From: Deltaproteobacteria bacterium
GTDB taxonomy: Bacteria > Desulfobacterota_B > Binatia > UBA9968
Reading direction: 5' to 3'
NCBI GenBank assembly: GCA_005879255.1
Contig: VBKY01000247.1
Span: 1 to 20,369, forward strand
DNA: 20,369 nucleotides
The stretch's first letter is position 1. Every line of letters begins with the position of its first letter. Positions 1 through 6,850 of the stretch are shown piece after piece. The position numbers and the translations under genes were made by a program. A model generated the notes under the pieces. It did not search any database, was not told where the DNA came from, and saw nothing but the letters and a program-made list of their open reading frames with translations.

Positions 1-902
1 AAGCGGTGGCGGCGATTCAAAGAGCCGGGGTAAAACTCAAGGGCGACATCATCATCGCCGGTGTCGTCGGTGAAATCGAAAAGGCGCAGATCGGCAGGTT
101 TCAGGGTAAGAGCTACCGGGGCGCCGGCGTCGGCGCGCGCTACCTGATGGACCACGGCGTAATGGCCGACATGTGCATCATCGGTGAGCCGACGGGGCTT
201 CAACTGCAGATCGGCAACGCCGGCCTGCTGTGGGCGCGAGTGAGTGTCGACGGCAAGGCGACCAGGTTCGTGCTTGCCGCGTGCAAGGTGGCGCAGGCGA
301 TTCAAGATTGGGAAAAAGAATATCAGCGCAAGTATAAGCACAAATTCATGCTACCGACGGTGCAGATCGGCGCCATCGACGGCGGTAATGCGTTTAAGCC
401 GGGGACTCGCCCGACGACGGATATCTTCGTCATCGTCAAAATGCTCCCCGACACGCCGCCGCTGGCAATCAAGCGCGAGCTCGAACAGGTCTGCGAGCGA
501 GTGCGCAAGCGGGAGTCGGATATTTTTGATATCCGAGTCGATCTCTATCTAACCACGCCGGGCTATGAAATTTCCAAGAGTGAACACCTGGTAAAAGCGA
601 TGGAGCGGGCGCACAAGACGGTGTTCAGCAAACCGGTGCCTTATGCGAAGCCGATCCGCTACGGTATCACCAGCGACGGCTCGCGCATCGCCGCCTACGG
701 TGTGCCGGCAATCACTTACGGACCCGGTTTCGGAACGCATCTGGTCGATCCGACGGAAACCAAGGCGCCGGCGGAGTGGGATACGCCGAGCGGCGTGCGC
801 CGCGGCGTCGGCGTCGAAAATATGGTTAACTGCGCAAAGGTTTATGCGATGGCGGCGCTGGAAATTTGCAACACAAAGAAGGAAGAGGTGGCGAAATCGT
901 AA
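1..902 (+). CDS. M20-family metallohydrolase (ArgE/DapE-like), 3' part
   Basis: The reading frame is already open at the left edge (codons from base 3), so the N-terminal part lies outside the window and about 300 residues are visible. The product resembles M20 zinc amidohydrolases of the acetylornithine deacetylase/succinyl-diaminopimelate desuccinylase type, which cleave an amide bond in an N-acyl amino acid or related small molecule. Supporting segments are VVGEIEKA (a likely acidic catalytic/metal segment), ADMCIIGEPTG (the conserved GEPT after the metal-binding acidic residue), a lid domain beginning GNAGLLWARVSVDGKAT, and a C-terminal GPGFGTHLVDPTE whose His is the expected last metal ligand. 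The lid segment looks short: where M20 enzymes usually have a His after 'GKA', this one reads GKATRFVLAACKV. The substrate cannot be told. It lies upstream of a broken binding-protein-like gene on the same strand, separated by about 120 bases that hold a 20-bp palindrome. Confidence 0.85.
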   Translation, partial: AVAAIQRAGVKLKGDIIIAGVVGEIEKAQIGRFQGKSYRGAGVGARYLMDHGVMADMCIIGEPTGLQLQIGNAGLLWARVSVDGKATRFVLAACKVAQAIQDWEKEYQRKYKHKFMLPTVQIGAIDGGNAFKPGTRPTTDIFVIVKMLPDTPPLAIKRELEQVCERVRKRESDIFDIRVDLYLTTPGYEISKSEHLVKAMERAHKTVFSKPVPYAKPIRYGITSDGSRIAAYGVPAITYGPGFGTHLVDPTETKAPAEWDTPSGVRRGVGVENMVNCAKVYAMAALEICNTKKEEVAKS

Positions 903-948
903 TTTCGTGTCACCGCGGCTGTCGAAGCCGTTGGGCGTTTGTCGTGCA

Positions 949-968
949 GGGCACGGCATGCCGTGCCC
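949..968. repeat. Perfect 20-bp palindrome between genes
   Basis: GGGCACGGCATGCCGTGCCC is identical to its own reverse complement. It sits in the short gap after the M20 gene and is flanked by TGCA and CTACGAA. There is no T-run after it, so it is not a convincing intrinsic terminator. It looks like a dispersed REP-type palindrome, but only one copy occurs in this window. Confidence 0.75.
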
Positions 969-1026
969 CTACGAATTGAAGAACATTTTGATGATGACGT
1001 TCTAAGACCTCTGATTGGGAGCCGTT

Positions 1027-1883
1027 ATGGACCTTACCTTCGCACACTATCGCAATCGCTTCTGCATGTTTCGCACGTATTACGCGCTGGCCACGGGAAG
1101 GGTCAAACCCGACGGCGTCAACATGAAAGTTATCGAGCTTCCTGATCCGCCGAGCAAAGAACAGGAGGAAGCGCTGATTCGCGGAGAAGTGCAAGCGGCG
1201 AATCTTTATCTGCCCAATTTTTTGCGCCGCAAGCTGGAAGGCGCGCCGATCATCGGTCTCGCTACGGAATGGAAATCGACGATGAAGGGAAATGGCGTCT
1301 TCGTGCGCGCCGACGGGCCGATTAAAAAACCAAAAGATCTCGAAGGCCGGTTGCGATTCATCAGTACTTGCTGCGGCATGTTTATGGCGTCGACGACAAC
1401 AAACTTAGCTGGGGAACGCATCCGCAGGAAAAGTTATTGGACGTGCTCCAGAGCGGCCAAGCGGATGCCGTGGTGCTGCTCGATCATTTCTTTTTTCGGG
1501 GCGAGGTGACCAGCGGAGTACGTTGTCTCTATACAGATGGTGAGGCATGGAAGAAACTGCACGGGTTCGACGAAATCATCAAGCATATGGTTGCGGCGCG
1601 CGAGGATCTCTTGCAGCACCATCCGGGCATCAAGGAAACTTTACTCACTGCCTTCCGAGCATCGTTCGCTTATAGTGAAACGCATCTGGATGAGATCGGT
1701 GACGCCTTCATCGCGCGCTACGGCGGTGACAAAGAAGCGTTACTGGCTTCCGCGCGTTACCCGAGAATAGAATTTACTTTCACGGAAAAAGAGCAGCAGC
1801 TTGCCGAAGCCGAAATGGATTTGCTCTTCGAAGTGGGCCAAATTCCCCGCAAAGCGCCGATTGCAACGCTCTTCGCTACGTGA
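1027..1883 (+). pseudogene. Dihydroxyphthalate-decarboxylase-like / substrate-binding-like gene with a -1 frameshift
   Basis: The gene starts at ATG 1027, with GGGAG five bases upstream. The N-terminal half reads MDLTFAHYRNRFCMFRTYYA...GRVKPDGVNM and is open to PKDLEGR near 1350. Past that point the same frame becomes nonsense (stop at 1507-1509), while the next frame continues the protein as VAIHQYLLRHVYGVDDNKLS and then WGTHPQEKLLDVLQSGQADA, ending at 1883. One missing base in the GGCCGGTTGCG stretch (about 1344-1354) restores a single protein: adding it gives 858 bases, 286 codons with stop. The 'GRVKPDGVN' motif and overall fold pattern recall the 4,5-dihydroxyphthalate decarboxylase/periplasmic-binding type II family. 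No signal peptide is visible, so it may act in the cytoplasm rather than as an exported binding protein. The break is either a real inactivating mutation or a sequencing/assembly error; no slippery heptamer suggests programmed frameshifting. Confidence 0.8.
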
Positions 1884-1950
1884 GTCCACCGCTTTCGGAT
1901 CAAAATGGTTGACGATCTCCTCAATGATGACGCAGCGATCGCGGCTTATC

Positions 1951-2042
1951 AGTTTGCTGAAAAAAGATTCGGAATGCTTCGAGAGCCTCAGTATGAACGG
2001 AAAATCTTCAAAACTCTCCCGCTCGGAGTTTTTCAGCAGACT
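1951..2042. repeat. 92-bp palindromic, MITE-like repeat with 14-bp terminal inverted repeats (copy 1)
   Basis: The left end AGTTTGCTGAAAAA (1951-1964) and right end TTTTTCAGCAGACT (2029-2042) are inverted repeats matching at 13 of 14 positions, and the similarity continues weakly outwards. The interior (TTCGGAATGCTTCGAG, GCCTCA, ACGGAAAAT, CAAAACTC) recurs at 5508 onwards after the Rieske gene. There is no room for a transposase. The element overlaps the apparent 5' end of the following gene. Confidence 0.7.
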
Positions 2043-2990
2043 GTTAGCTCTTGGACTGGCTTCGGTATCGGCTTTATTGCGGCGCTGATCTTTACTTCCT
2101 GCGCGACGGTTCTACGGCCGGATGCACGCCTGCGCGAAACCGCCGGGCTGGTCGAAGAAGTCAAAATCTTTGGAAGGTCCCTTGGGATCGAGCCGACGCC
2201 GGCGCTGAGCCGGACGACACAGAACGGGCCGGCGCTCTCGATGCTCTGGCTGTGGATGCAACACATCGGCACGTTGGCGGTTCATGGGCCGGTGGACGTG
2301 CGCATGGCGATTGGCTTTGACCTTGAAAGCGAGCGATTGAAAATCGAGCAGGTGTACCGAGTCGATGGTTATAGTGTGTACTATCGTCAAGGTAACGAGT
2401 TCTCGGACTCCCGTGCCGTGGCGACGGTTGGTTTTGCCGATGAGCCGATCGTGCGTCGAGTGAAAGTCATCCTGCACGAGGATCTTCATGGTGACGCGAA
2501 CTTCGCTTTACCTTGGGAGATTGAAGAAGGCATTGTTACACCGCTCGGTTCGCTCGCCGCCATCGAATATTTTCGTTACAAGAGCGATGAGAAGAACTGG
2601 AAAAATGCTATCGCCTCGGTGAGCGAAGAGCGAAAAGTGGCGCGCGAACTAAGCGTGGTCGTGGACGAAGCCGAGAAAATATTCGCCGCGGAAAACGCTG
2701 AAGCGGCCAAGCAGAAGATTCTCGCGGTGCTGCCGAGTTTTGCCGCCTATTATCGCCAGTTCGAACGCCAAATTCGTGGCCAGCACGCCTCGACCGTGTT
2801 GGAGGCGAAGCTCAGCCACGATCTGGCTTATTACAGATATTTCGACCGTATCGCCACGCTCGCCGAGATCGCGCCAAATTTGAAAACGCTCATCAACGAT
2901 TTGAAGCAGCTGCCACACGATGCCACCTTGGCAACCGCCGAGCAGTTTTTGCGGGAATTGAATTCTAGATACCGCTCGGTGCCAAAATAA
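1974..2990 (+). CDS. Predicted lipoprotein with HExxH metalloprotease motif (COG4324-like)
   Basis: The frame is open from 1905. The start chosen here is ATG 1974, which puts a hydrophobic segment (FGIGFIAALIFTSC) at residues ~30-43 ending in a possible lipobox Cys, so export and lipid anchoring are predicted. HEDLH at 2475-2489 is a perfect HExxH zinc motif, followed by a Glu-rich stretch (WEIEEGIVTPLG) that could supply the third ligand as in gluzincins. This layout resembles predicted bacterial aminopeptidases of COG4324, but the match is at motif level only. The C-terminal half is helical and rich in Glu/Lys/Ala. The first ~23 codons after the chosen start fall inside a palindromic repeat, so the true start is uncertain. 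Another frame (ATG 1993) also encodes a signal-like MNGKSSKLSRSEFFSRLLAL, which raises the possibility of a small indel at the start. The MFS gene follows after 22 bases and may be co-transcribed. Confidence 0.75.
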   Translation: MLREPQYERKIFKTLPLGVFQQTVSSWTGFGIGFIAALIFTSCATVLRPDARLRETAGLVEEVKIFGRSLGIEPTPALSRTTQNGPALSMLWLWMQHIGTLAVHGPVDVRMAIGFDLESERLKIEQVYRVDGYSVYYRQGNEFSDSRAVATVGFADEPIVRRVKVILHEDLHGDANFALPWEIEEGIVTPLGSLAAIEYFRYKSDEKNWKNAIASVSEERKVARELSVVVDEAEKIFAAENAEAAKQKILAVLPSFAAYYRQFERQIRGQHASTVLEAKLSHDLAYYRYFDRIATLAEIAPNLKTLINDLKQLPHDATLATAEQFLRELNSRYRSVPK

Positions 2991-3012
2991 AACTCCAGAG
3001 TCGCTGATTTCC

Positions 3013-4248
3013 ATGATCAACGTTCTTCGCTCGAACCCCACCGTGCGCGGGCTCAGCGCGCTATACACCGGCACGTTCTTCTCGGGCGCCTGGGCGATGA
3101 TTATTCCAACGATTCCCGTGCTCGCGCGGCAATTCGGCGTGTCCGCTGGCGGCGCCGCGCAGATCGTCACCGCTTTCGCGATCGGCAAGTTTGTCGGCAC
3201 GGTGATTGCCGGTGTCCTTTTGGACCGAATGGGAACGCGGGTCGCTCTCGTTGCCGGCCCGTTGGTGGCGAGTGTAGCCGCATTATTCGTGATGTGGGCA
3301 CCATGGTTTTTTCTGATTCTGTTTTTGGCTTTGATCATGGGCACCGCTGACAGTTTATGGGCCATAGCGCGAGAGGTCGCTGGGATCGATCTCGCCCATC
3401 GTAGCCAGCGCGGCCGTGTCATCAGTGGTCTGCATGGCGTCAATACGATCGGCGCGGCCTTTTCTCCGTTCGTCGGCGGCTGGCTCACCGAATCGTTCAG
3501 CTTCAAAGCCGCATTTGTCGGCTATGCGATTGCCAGTGCCATGGCGGTGCCCTTGGGCTTCATCGTGCCGAACTTTGCGGTGACTCAATCGGGTCCGGTC
3601 CCGCCGCCTGCGACGAAACGATGGCACGTCGCCGCGATGCAACGCAGGCTTCGAGGAATCAAGGAACTGTATCGCGAAATTCGTCCTGAGCTCAGACCGA
3701 CGTATTGCGCGATCACGTTCGCAACTCTAGTCAATCAGTCACAAAGAGTGATTGTGCAGAGCATGTTGCCACTCTACGCCGGCTATTATTTGCAGCTGCC
3801 GCCGACGCAGGTGGGAATGTTGTTTACCATTTCCGGCGTGATCGTTTTCGTGATGATTATTCCCGCGGGGTTCCTTATGGACCGCGTCGGTCGGAAGTGG
3901 TGCACCGTGCCGAGCACCGGCATTCCCGGATTACTCTTTCTGCTGATCCCGATGACGAACAGCTTCACGCAGCTGGCGATTCTCGTCGGGATTACGGGTA
4001 TTACTCAAGGATTATCACTCGGGTCCCTGGCGACATCCACCTACGACGTCGTGCCGGCGCATGCGCGCGGGCGCTTGCAGGCGCTGCGCCGCACGATCGC
4101 CGAGCTCGGCAGCAGCGTCGCGCCAATGATCGGTGGCTACTTGGCCAACACGTTCAATCCGGGTGTGCCGTTTTTAGTGTACGCGCCGCTGCTGTTGTTG
4201 TCGGCCACGCTGTTGGCGGTGGTCGGCAAAGAGACGCTCGAGCGCTGA
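3013..4248 (+). CDS. MFS transporter, 12-TM type
   Basis: This 411-aa integral membrane protein has the hydrophobic pattern of a 12-helix major facilitator. Two copies of the loop 2-3 type signature are visible, one per half: GVLLDRMGTR (residues 67-76) and GFLMDRVGRK (286-295). They are separated by a longer charged cytoplasmic loop (about 200-230, RWHVAAMQRRLRGIKELYRE). The length is normal for the family. MFS proteins move small solutes by proton symport or antiport. The sequence alone does not reveal the substrate; aromatic acid uptake or drug/metabolite efflux are both possible given the neighbouring Rieske oxygenase. No strong Shine-Dalgarno is seen, and the start lies 22 bases after the upstream stop, consistent with translational coupling. 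Confidence 0.9.
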   Translation: MINVLRSNPTVRGLSALYTGTFFSGAWAMIIPTIPVLARQFGVSAGGAAQIVTAFAIGKFVGTVIAGVLLDRMGTRVALVAGPLVASVAALFVMWAPWFFLILFLALIMGTADSLWAIAREVAGIDLAHRSQRGRVISGLHGVNTIGAAFSPFVGGWLTESFSFKAAFVGYAIASAMAVPLGFIVPNFAVTQSGPVPPPATKRWHVAAMQRRLRGIKELYREIRPELRPTYCAITFATLVNQSQRVIVQSMLPLYAGYYLQLPPTQVGMLFTISGVIVFVMIIPAGFLMDRVGRKWCTVPSTGIPGLLFLLIPMTNSFTQLAILVGITGITQGLSLGSLATSTYDVVPAHARGRLQALRRTIAELGSSVAPMIGGYLANTFNPGVPFLVYAPLLLLSATLLAVVGKETLER

Positions 4249-4264
4249 GCGCCGTGAGTCACTT

Positions 4265-4293
4265 TTGACAGAATTTCTTAAACACGATATTCG
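4265..4293 (+). promoter_or_regulatory. Possible sigma70-type promoter before the Rieske gene
   Basis: TTGACA at 4265-4270 is followed after 17 bases by TATTCG at 4288-4293. The -35 box is perfect but the -10 box is weak (three of six consensus positions). The start codon of the Rieske gene at 4319 is preceded by GAGGT, so a short leader is expected. It lies in the only gap (71 bases) between the MFS and Rieske genes. Confidence 0.35.
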
Positions 4294-4318
4294 AAAGCCA
4301 TTCGAGTGAGGTAGAAAA

Positions 4319-5506
4319 ATGGATCATGCTGAAAATGAGTTGCTCGCCAGAGTCGGACCGGGAACCGCGGCAGGGAAGACGCTGCGGAAGTATTGGCTGC
4401 CTGTCGGATTCTCGAGTGAAATTAGCTCGGACGCGCCGAAACTCGTCCGTTGGCTCGGCGAGGAGTTGCTGCTCTTCCGCGACGAGTTCGGCCGCGTCGG
4501 TTTGACCGAGCCCACCTGCCCTCATCGCGGCGCTTCGCTCGACTATGGTTGGATCGAAGCCGGCGGCATTCGCTGCTGCTATCACGGCTGGGTATTCGAC
4601 GTGAATGGGCGCTGTCTAGAGCAACCCGGTGAGCCGCCCGGCAGCGGTTTCAAAGACAAGATCACTCTGAAAGCGTATCCGGTGCGTGAATTGGGCGGCA
4701 TGATCTGGGCGTACATGGGACCGGGACAGCCCCCGGAATTGCCGAACTATCATTTTCTTGTGCGCGACGATGGCGAGCGCCATTTTTCCGGCTACGTGCG
4801 CGAGTGCAACTACATGCAGCAATTGGAAAACGCGCTGGATCCTGTCCACGCGACGATCCTGCACGGGCGTCCGGTGCACGGTTTTCCTGCGGCGCCGGAA
4901 TGGATGGAAACGCCGGATTTCAATGTCACCGCGACGGACACCATGGCGTATTACGTCGCGCGCCGCAAAGGGCCGGAGCCGGACACGGAGTGGCACCGCG
5001 AGGTCGCCTACGTTCCGCCGATTATGGTGGTGCATCACGGCGGTTCTTTGCCGGGTGATTCGCTGGCGGAAATGGTGGATGTCGCTTGGCGCATGCCCAT
5101 CGACGATTACACGACATCCACTTTCACGTTGAAATTTTTCCCCACGGGAGCGCGCAAGCGCGGCAATGAAGAGAAACCGACGCGACCCAAACCACCGCCG
5201 CTCATGCGCGGCACCCGCAAGCAATACGACATGGCGACGATCAACGGTCAGGACTCCGCGACGCAGGTCAGCCAGGGCGCGATCGTCGACCGCACTCGGG
5301 AACATCTCGGTCATTCGGATCGCGGCGTCATTCAAGTGCGAAAGCTTTGGAAGAGTGTCATCGAGACGGTGCTGAGAGGCGAAGATCCGCCGAACTTGAT
5401 CCGCAATGCGGCGCAAAACCTTCTAGTGCATGTTGACGTTGTGGAGCGCCTGATAAAAACCGGAGAACTCCGCAATCATGTCCCACGCGTAATGTATGTC
5501 AGCTAG
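4319..5506 (+). CDS. Rieske non-heme iron oxygenase, alpha subunit (phthalate 4,5-dioxygenase type)
   Basis: The 395-aa protein has an N-terminal Rieske [2Fe-2S] domain with C67-P-H69 and C86-C-Y-H89 (CxH-x16-CxxH). The catalytic domain has N171, the bridging D174, and H177 and H182 of the mononuclear iron site (NALDPVHATILH). Further on, a VDRTREHLGHSDRG stretch is typical of single-component-type phthalate/vanillate/carbazole-like oxygenases. Such enzymes use O2 and electrons from a reductase to hydroxylate or demethylate an aromatic or related ring. The partner reductase is not in this window. The start has a GAGGT ribosome site eight bases upstream and a possible promoter at 4265. The gene ends directly against a repeat (5508 on) that separates it from two tandem binding-protein genes. 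The exact substrate is unknown. Confidence 0.92.
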   Translation: MDHAENELLARVGPGTAAGKTLRKYWLPVGFSSEISSDAPKLVRWLGEELLLFRDEFGRVGLTEPTCPHRGASLDYGWIEAGGIRCCYHGWVFDVNGRCLEQPGEPPGSGFKDKITLKAYPVRELGGMIWAYMGPGQPPELPNYHFLVRDDGERHFSGYVRECNYMQQLENALDPVHATILHGRPVHGFPAAPEWMETPDFNVTATDTMAYYVARRKGPEPDTEWHREVAYVPPIMVVHHGGSLPGDSLAEMVDVAWRMPIDDYTTSTFTLKFFPTGARKRGNEEKPTRPKPPPLMRGTRKQYDMATINGQDSATQVSQGAIVDRTREHLGHSDRGVIQVRKLWKSVIETVLRGEDPPNLIRNAAQNLLVHVDVVERLIKTGELRNHVPRVMYVS

Positions 5507-5507
5507 G

Positions 5508-5690
5508 AGATTGTTGAAAAAAATCTTCGGAATGCTTCGAGGGCCTCATGCTTCGTCAGGCTCAGCAGGACGGAAAATTGAATATGATATCAAAACTCCA
5601 CCGTTCGTTCCTTCGATAAACTCAGGGCAGGCACTGCGCCTGTCGAAGGACTCCGAGAGAGTCTTTCAACCGTGTACTCGTAAAGACTGC
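5508..5690. repeat. Palindromic dispersed repeat (copy 2, longer form)
   Basis: The repeat begins two bases after the Rieske stop codon. Its left end (AGATTGTTGAAAAAA, CTTCGGAATGCTTCGAG, GCCTCA) matches the element at 1951, and the shared blocks GACGGAAAAT and TCAAAACTC follow in the same order with extra sequence between them. It carries its own inner inverted repeat, TCCTTCGATA ... TGTCGAAGGA, and ends with a weak inverted copy of the left end (CTCCGAGAGAGTCTTTCAAC). The right limit is approximate. It fills almost the whole gap between the Rieske gene and the next gene; I see no gene in it. Confidence 0.65.
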
Positions 5691-5707
5691 GCGCCGTGTT
5701 ACTACTA

Positions 5708-6820
5708 ATGAGCCATTGGATCATCGGCAGCTTAATATGCACGCTACTCGTTGCCGGCGCAGAGGCCGCGGAAACGAAACCTGGTTGGCAACAACAGTGG
5801 GAGAAAATCATCCAAGGCGCCAAAAAGGATGGTCAAGTAACGGTCTACGTCCATAGCACCTACGCGCCCGTGCTCACTTCGGGCGCTTTTGAAAAAGCCT
5901 TTCCCGATATCAAGCTCTCGGTTGTGAGCGGCGTAGAAAACGACCTGGAGCGGCGCTTTACCGCCGAGCGGCGCGCCGAAAAATATCTCGCGGACGTATT
6001 CATGGTGGGCGTGCTGCGGAGCAATGACTTCAAGCAAGCGAAGTATTTGGATCCGATCAAGCCCGTTCTCCTTCTCCCTGAAGTCGTCGACGAATCCAAA
6101 TGGTGGCAGGGGAAGCACTATTACAGCGATCCCGAGAAGCAGTATCTCTTCCGATACGTCGCGTCCGCTCAGATTGGTCAGATTTCCTACAACACGCAGC
6201 TGATTCAGCCGAAGGAGTTCACGTCGTTTTGGGATTTTCTCAATCCGAAGTGGAAGGGAAAAATCCTCGCGCGCGATATTCGCTTGCCAGGCACCGGCGG
6301 CAGCGCGATTCGCTTGTTTTACTTCAGTCCGGAAATGGGTCCGGGGTTCGTGCGCAAGCTGTTTGCCGAGACCGACATCACATTGTTTCGTGATCGGCGC
6401 CAGGGACTGGATTGGTTGGCGGCCGGCAAATATTCCATCTGCTTTTGGTGTGAAGGCGTCGAGAAGGCCAACAGCCAAGGGCTCGCCGTCGACATGTTTG
6501 GACGGATGAAAGAAGGAGCCGGGTTGAGCGCGGGACAGGCGATTCTCACGCTGGTCAACCAGGCGCCGCATCCCAACGCCGCCAGGGTTTTTATCAACTG
6601 GTTTTTGTCCCGCGACGGGCAGCTCAATTTTCAAAAGGCGCTCGGCAAAGCCGATGAAGGCTCGCCGGATTCGCTGCGCATCGACATCCCCAAAGACGAC
6701 GTTGATCCTAAGAGCCGGCGCGTCGACGGCGTGAAGTATGTCGATACCGAGCAATGGCAGGCGATGAAGTCGATACTGACGCTGGTCGACGAAGCGCTGG
6801 CGCAAGCGGGCAGGAAGTAA
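5708..6820 (+). CDS. Extracellular solute-binding protein, family 1 (iron(III)/small-molecule ABC type)
   Basis: The start is taken as ATG 5708; an in-frame GTG lies at 5696 and neither has a clear ribosome site. A signal peptide is plain: hydrophobic MSHWIIGSLICTLLVAG followed by AEAAE, a good signal-peptidase I site. The mature part (about 345 aa) has the periplasmic binding protein type II layout of the ferric/family-1 group: GQVTVYVHST near the start, ADVFMVG, SFWDFLNPKWKGKI in the middle, and APHPNAARVFINWFLSRDGQ near the end. It would capture a ligand outside the cytoplasmic membrane and deliver it to an ABC permease. No permease or ATPase gene follows. The next gene, 30 bases on, is a paralogue. 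I see no ferric-binding YY motif, so iron is not implied despite the family name; a carboxylate or aromatic ligand is as likely. Confidence 0.88.
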   Translation: MSHWIIGSLICTLLVAGAEAAETKPGWQQQWEKIIQGAKKDGQVTVYVHSTYAPVLTSGAFEKAFPDIKLSVVSGVENDLERRFTAERRAEKYLADVFMVGVLRSNDFKQAKYLDPIKPVLLLPEVVDESKWWQGKHYYSDPEKQYLFRYVASAQIGQISYNTQLIQPKEFTSFWDFLNPKWKGKILARDIRLPGTGGSAIRLFYFSPEMGPGFVRKLFAETDITLFRDRRQGLDWLAAGKYSICFWCEGVEKANSQGLAVDMFGRMKEGAGLSAGQAILTLVNQAPHPNAARVFINWFLSRDGQLNFQKALGKADEGSPDSLRIDIPKDDVDPKSRRVDGVKYVDTEQWQAMKSILTLVDEALAQAGRK

Positions 6821-6850
6821 AAAAATTTCGACGCGATACTGAGGAAGACT

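Noticed and set aside
1340..1509. Programmed ribosomal frameshift
   Set aside because: There is no slippery heptamer or downstream structure at the junction, and the family is not known for recoding. A one-base deletion explains it better.
2649..3506. 285-codon minus-strand open frame
   Set aside because: It spans the antisense of two different genes (HExxH protein and MFS), which a real gene would not do here. The product has no known motifs.
4616..5416. 266-codon minus-strand open frame
   Set aside because: It is antisense to the Rieske oxygenase, with no recognisable domain and the Arg-rich composition of shadow frames.
5496..5708. 70-codon frame between the Rieske gene and the binding protein
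   Set aside because: It is a translation of the palindromic repeat, with no ribosome site or protein-like composition.
5744..6805. Long open frame on the minus strand (353 codons)
   Set aside because: It lies exactly opposite a clear binding-protein gene with signal peptide and family motifs. The minus-strand translation is rich in Arg/His/Leu with no family pattern.
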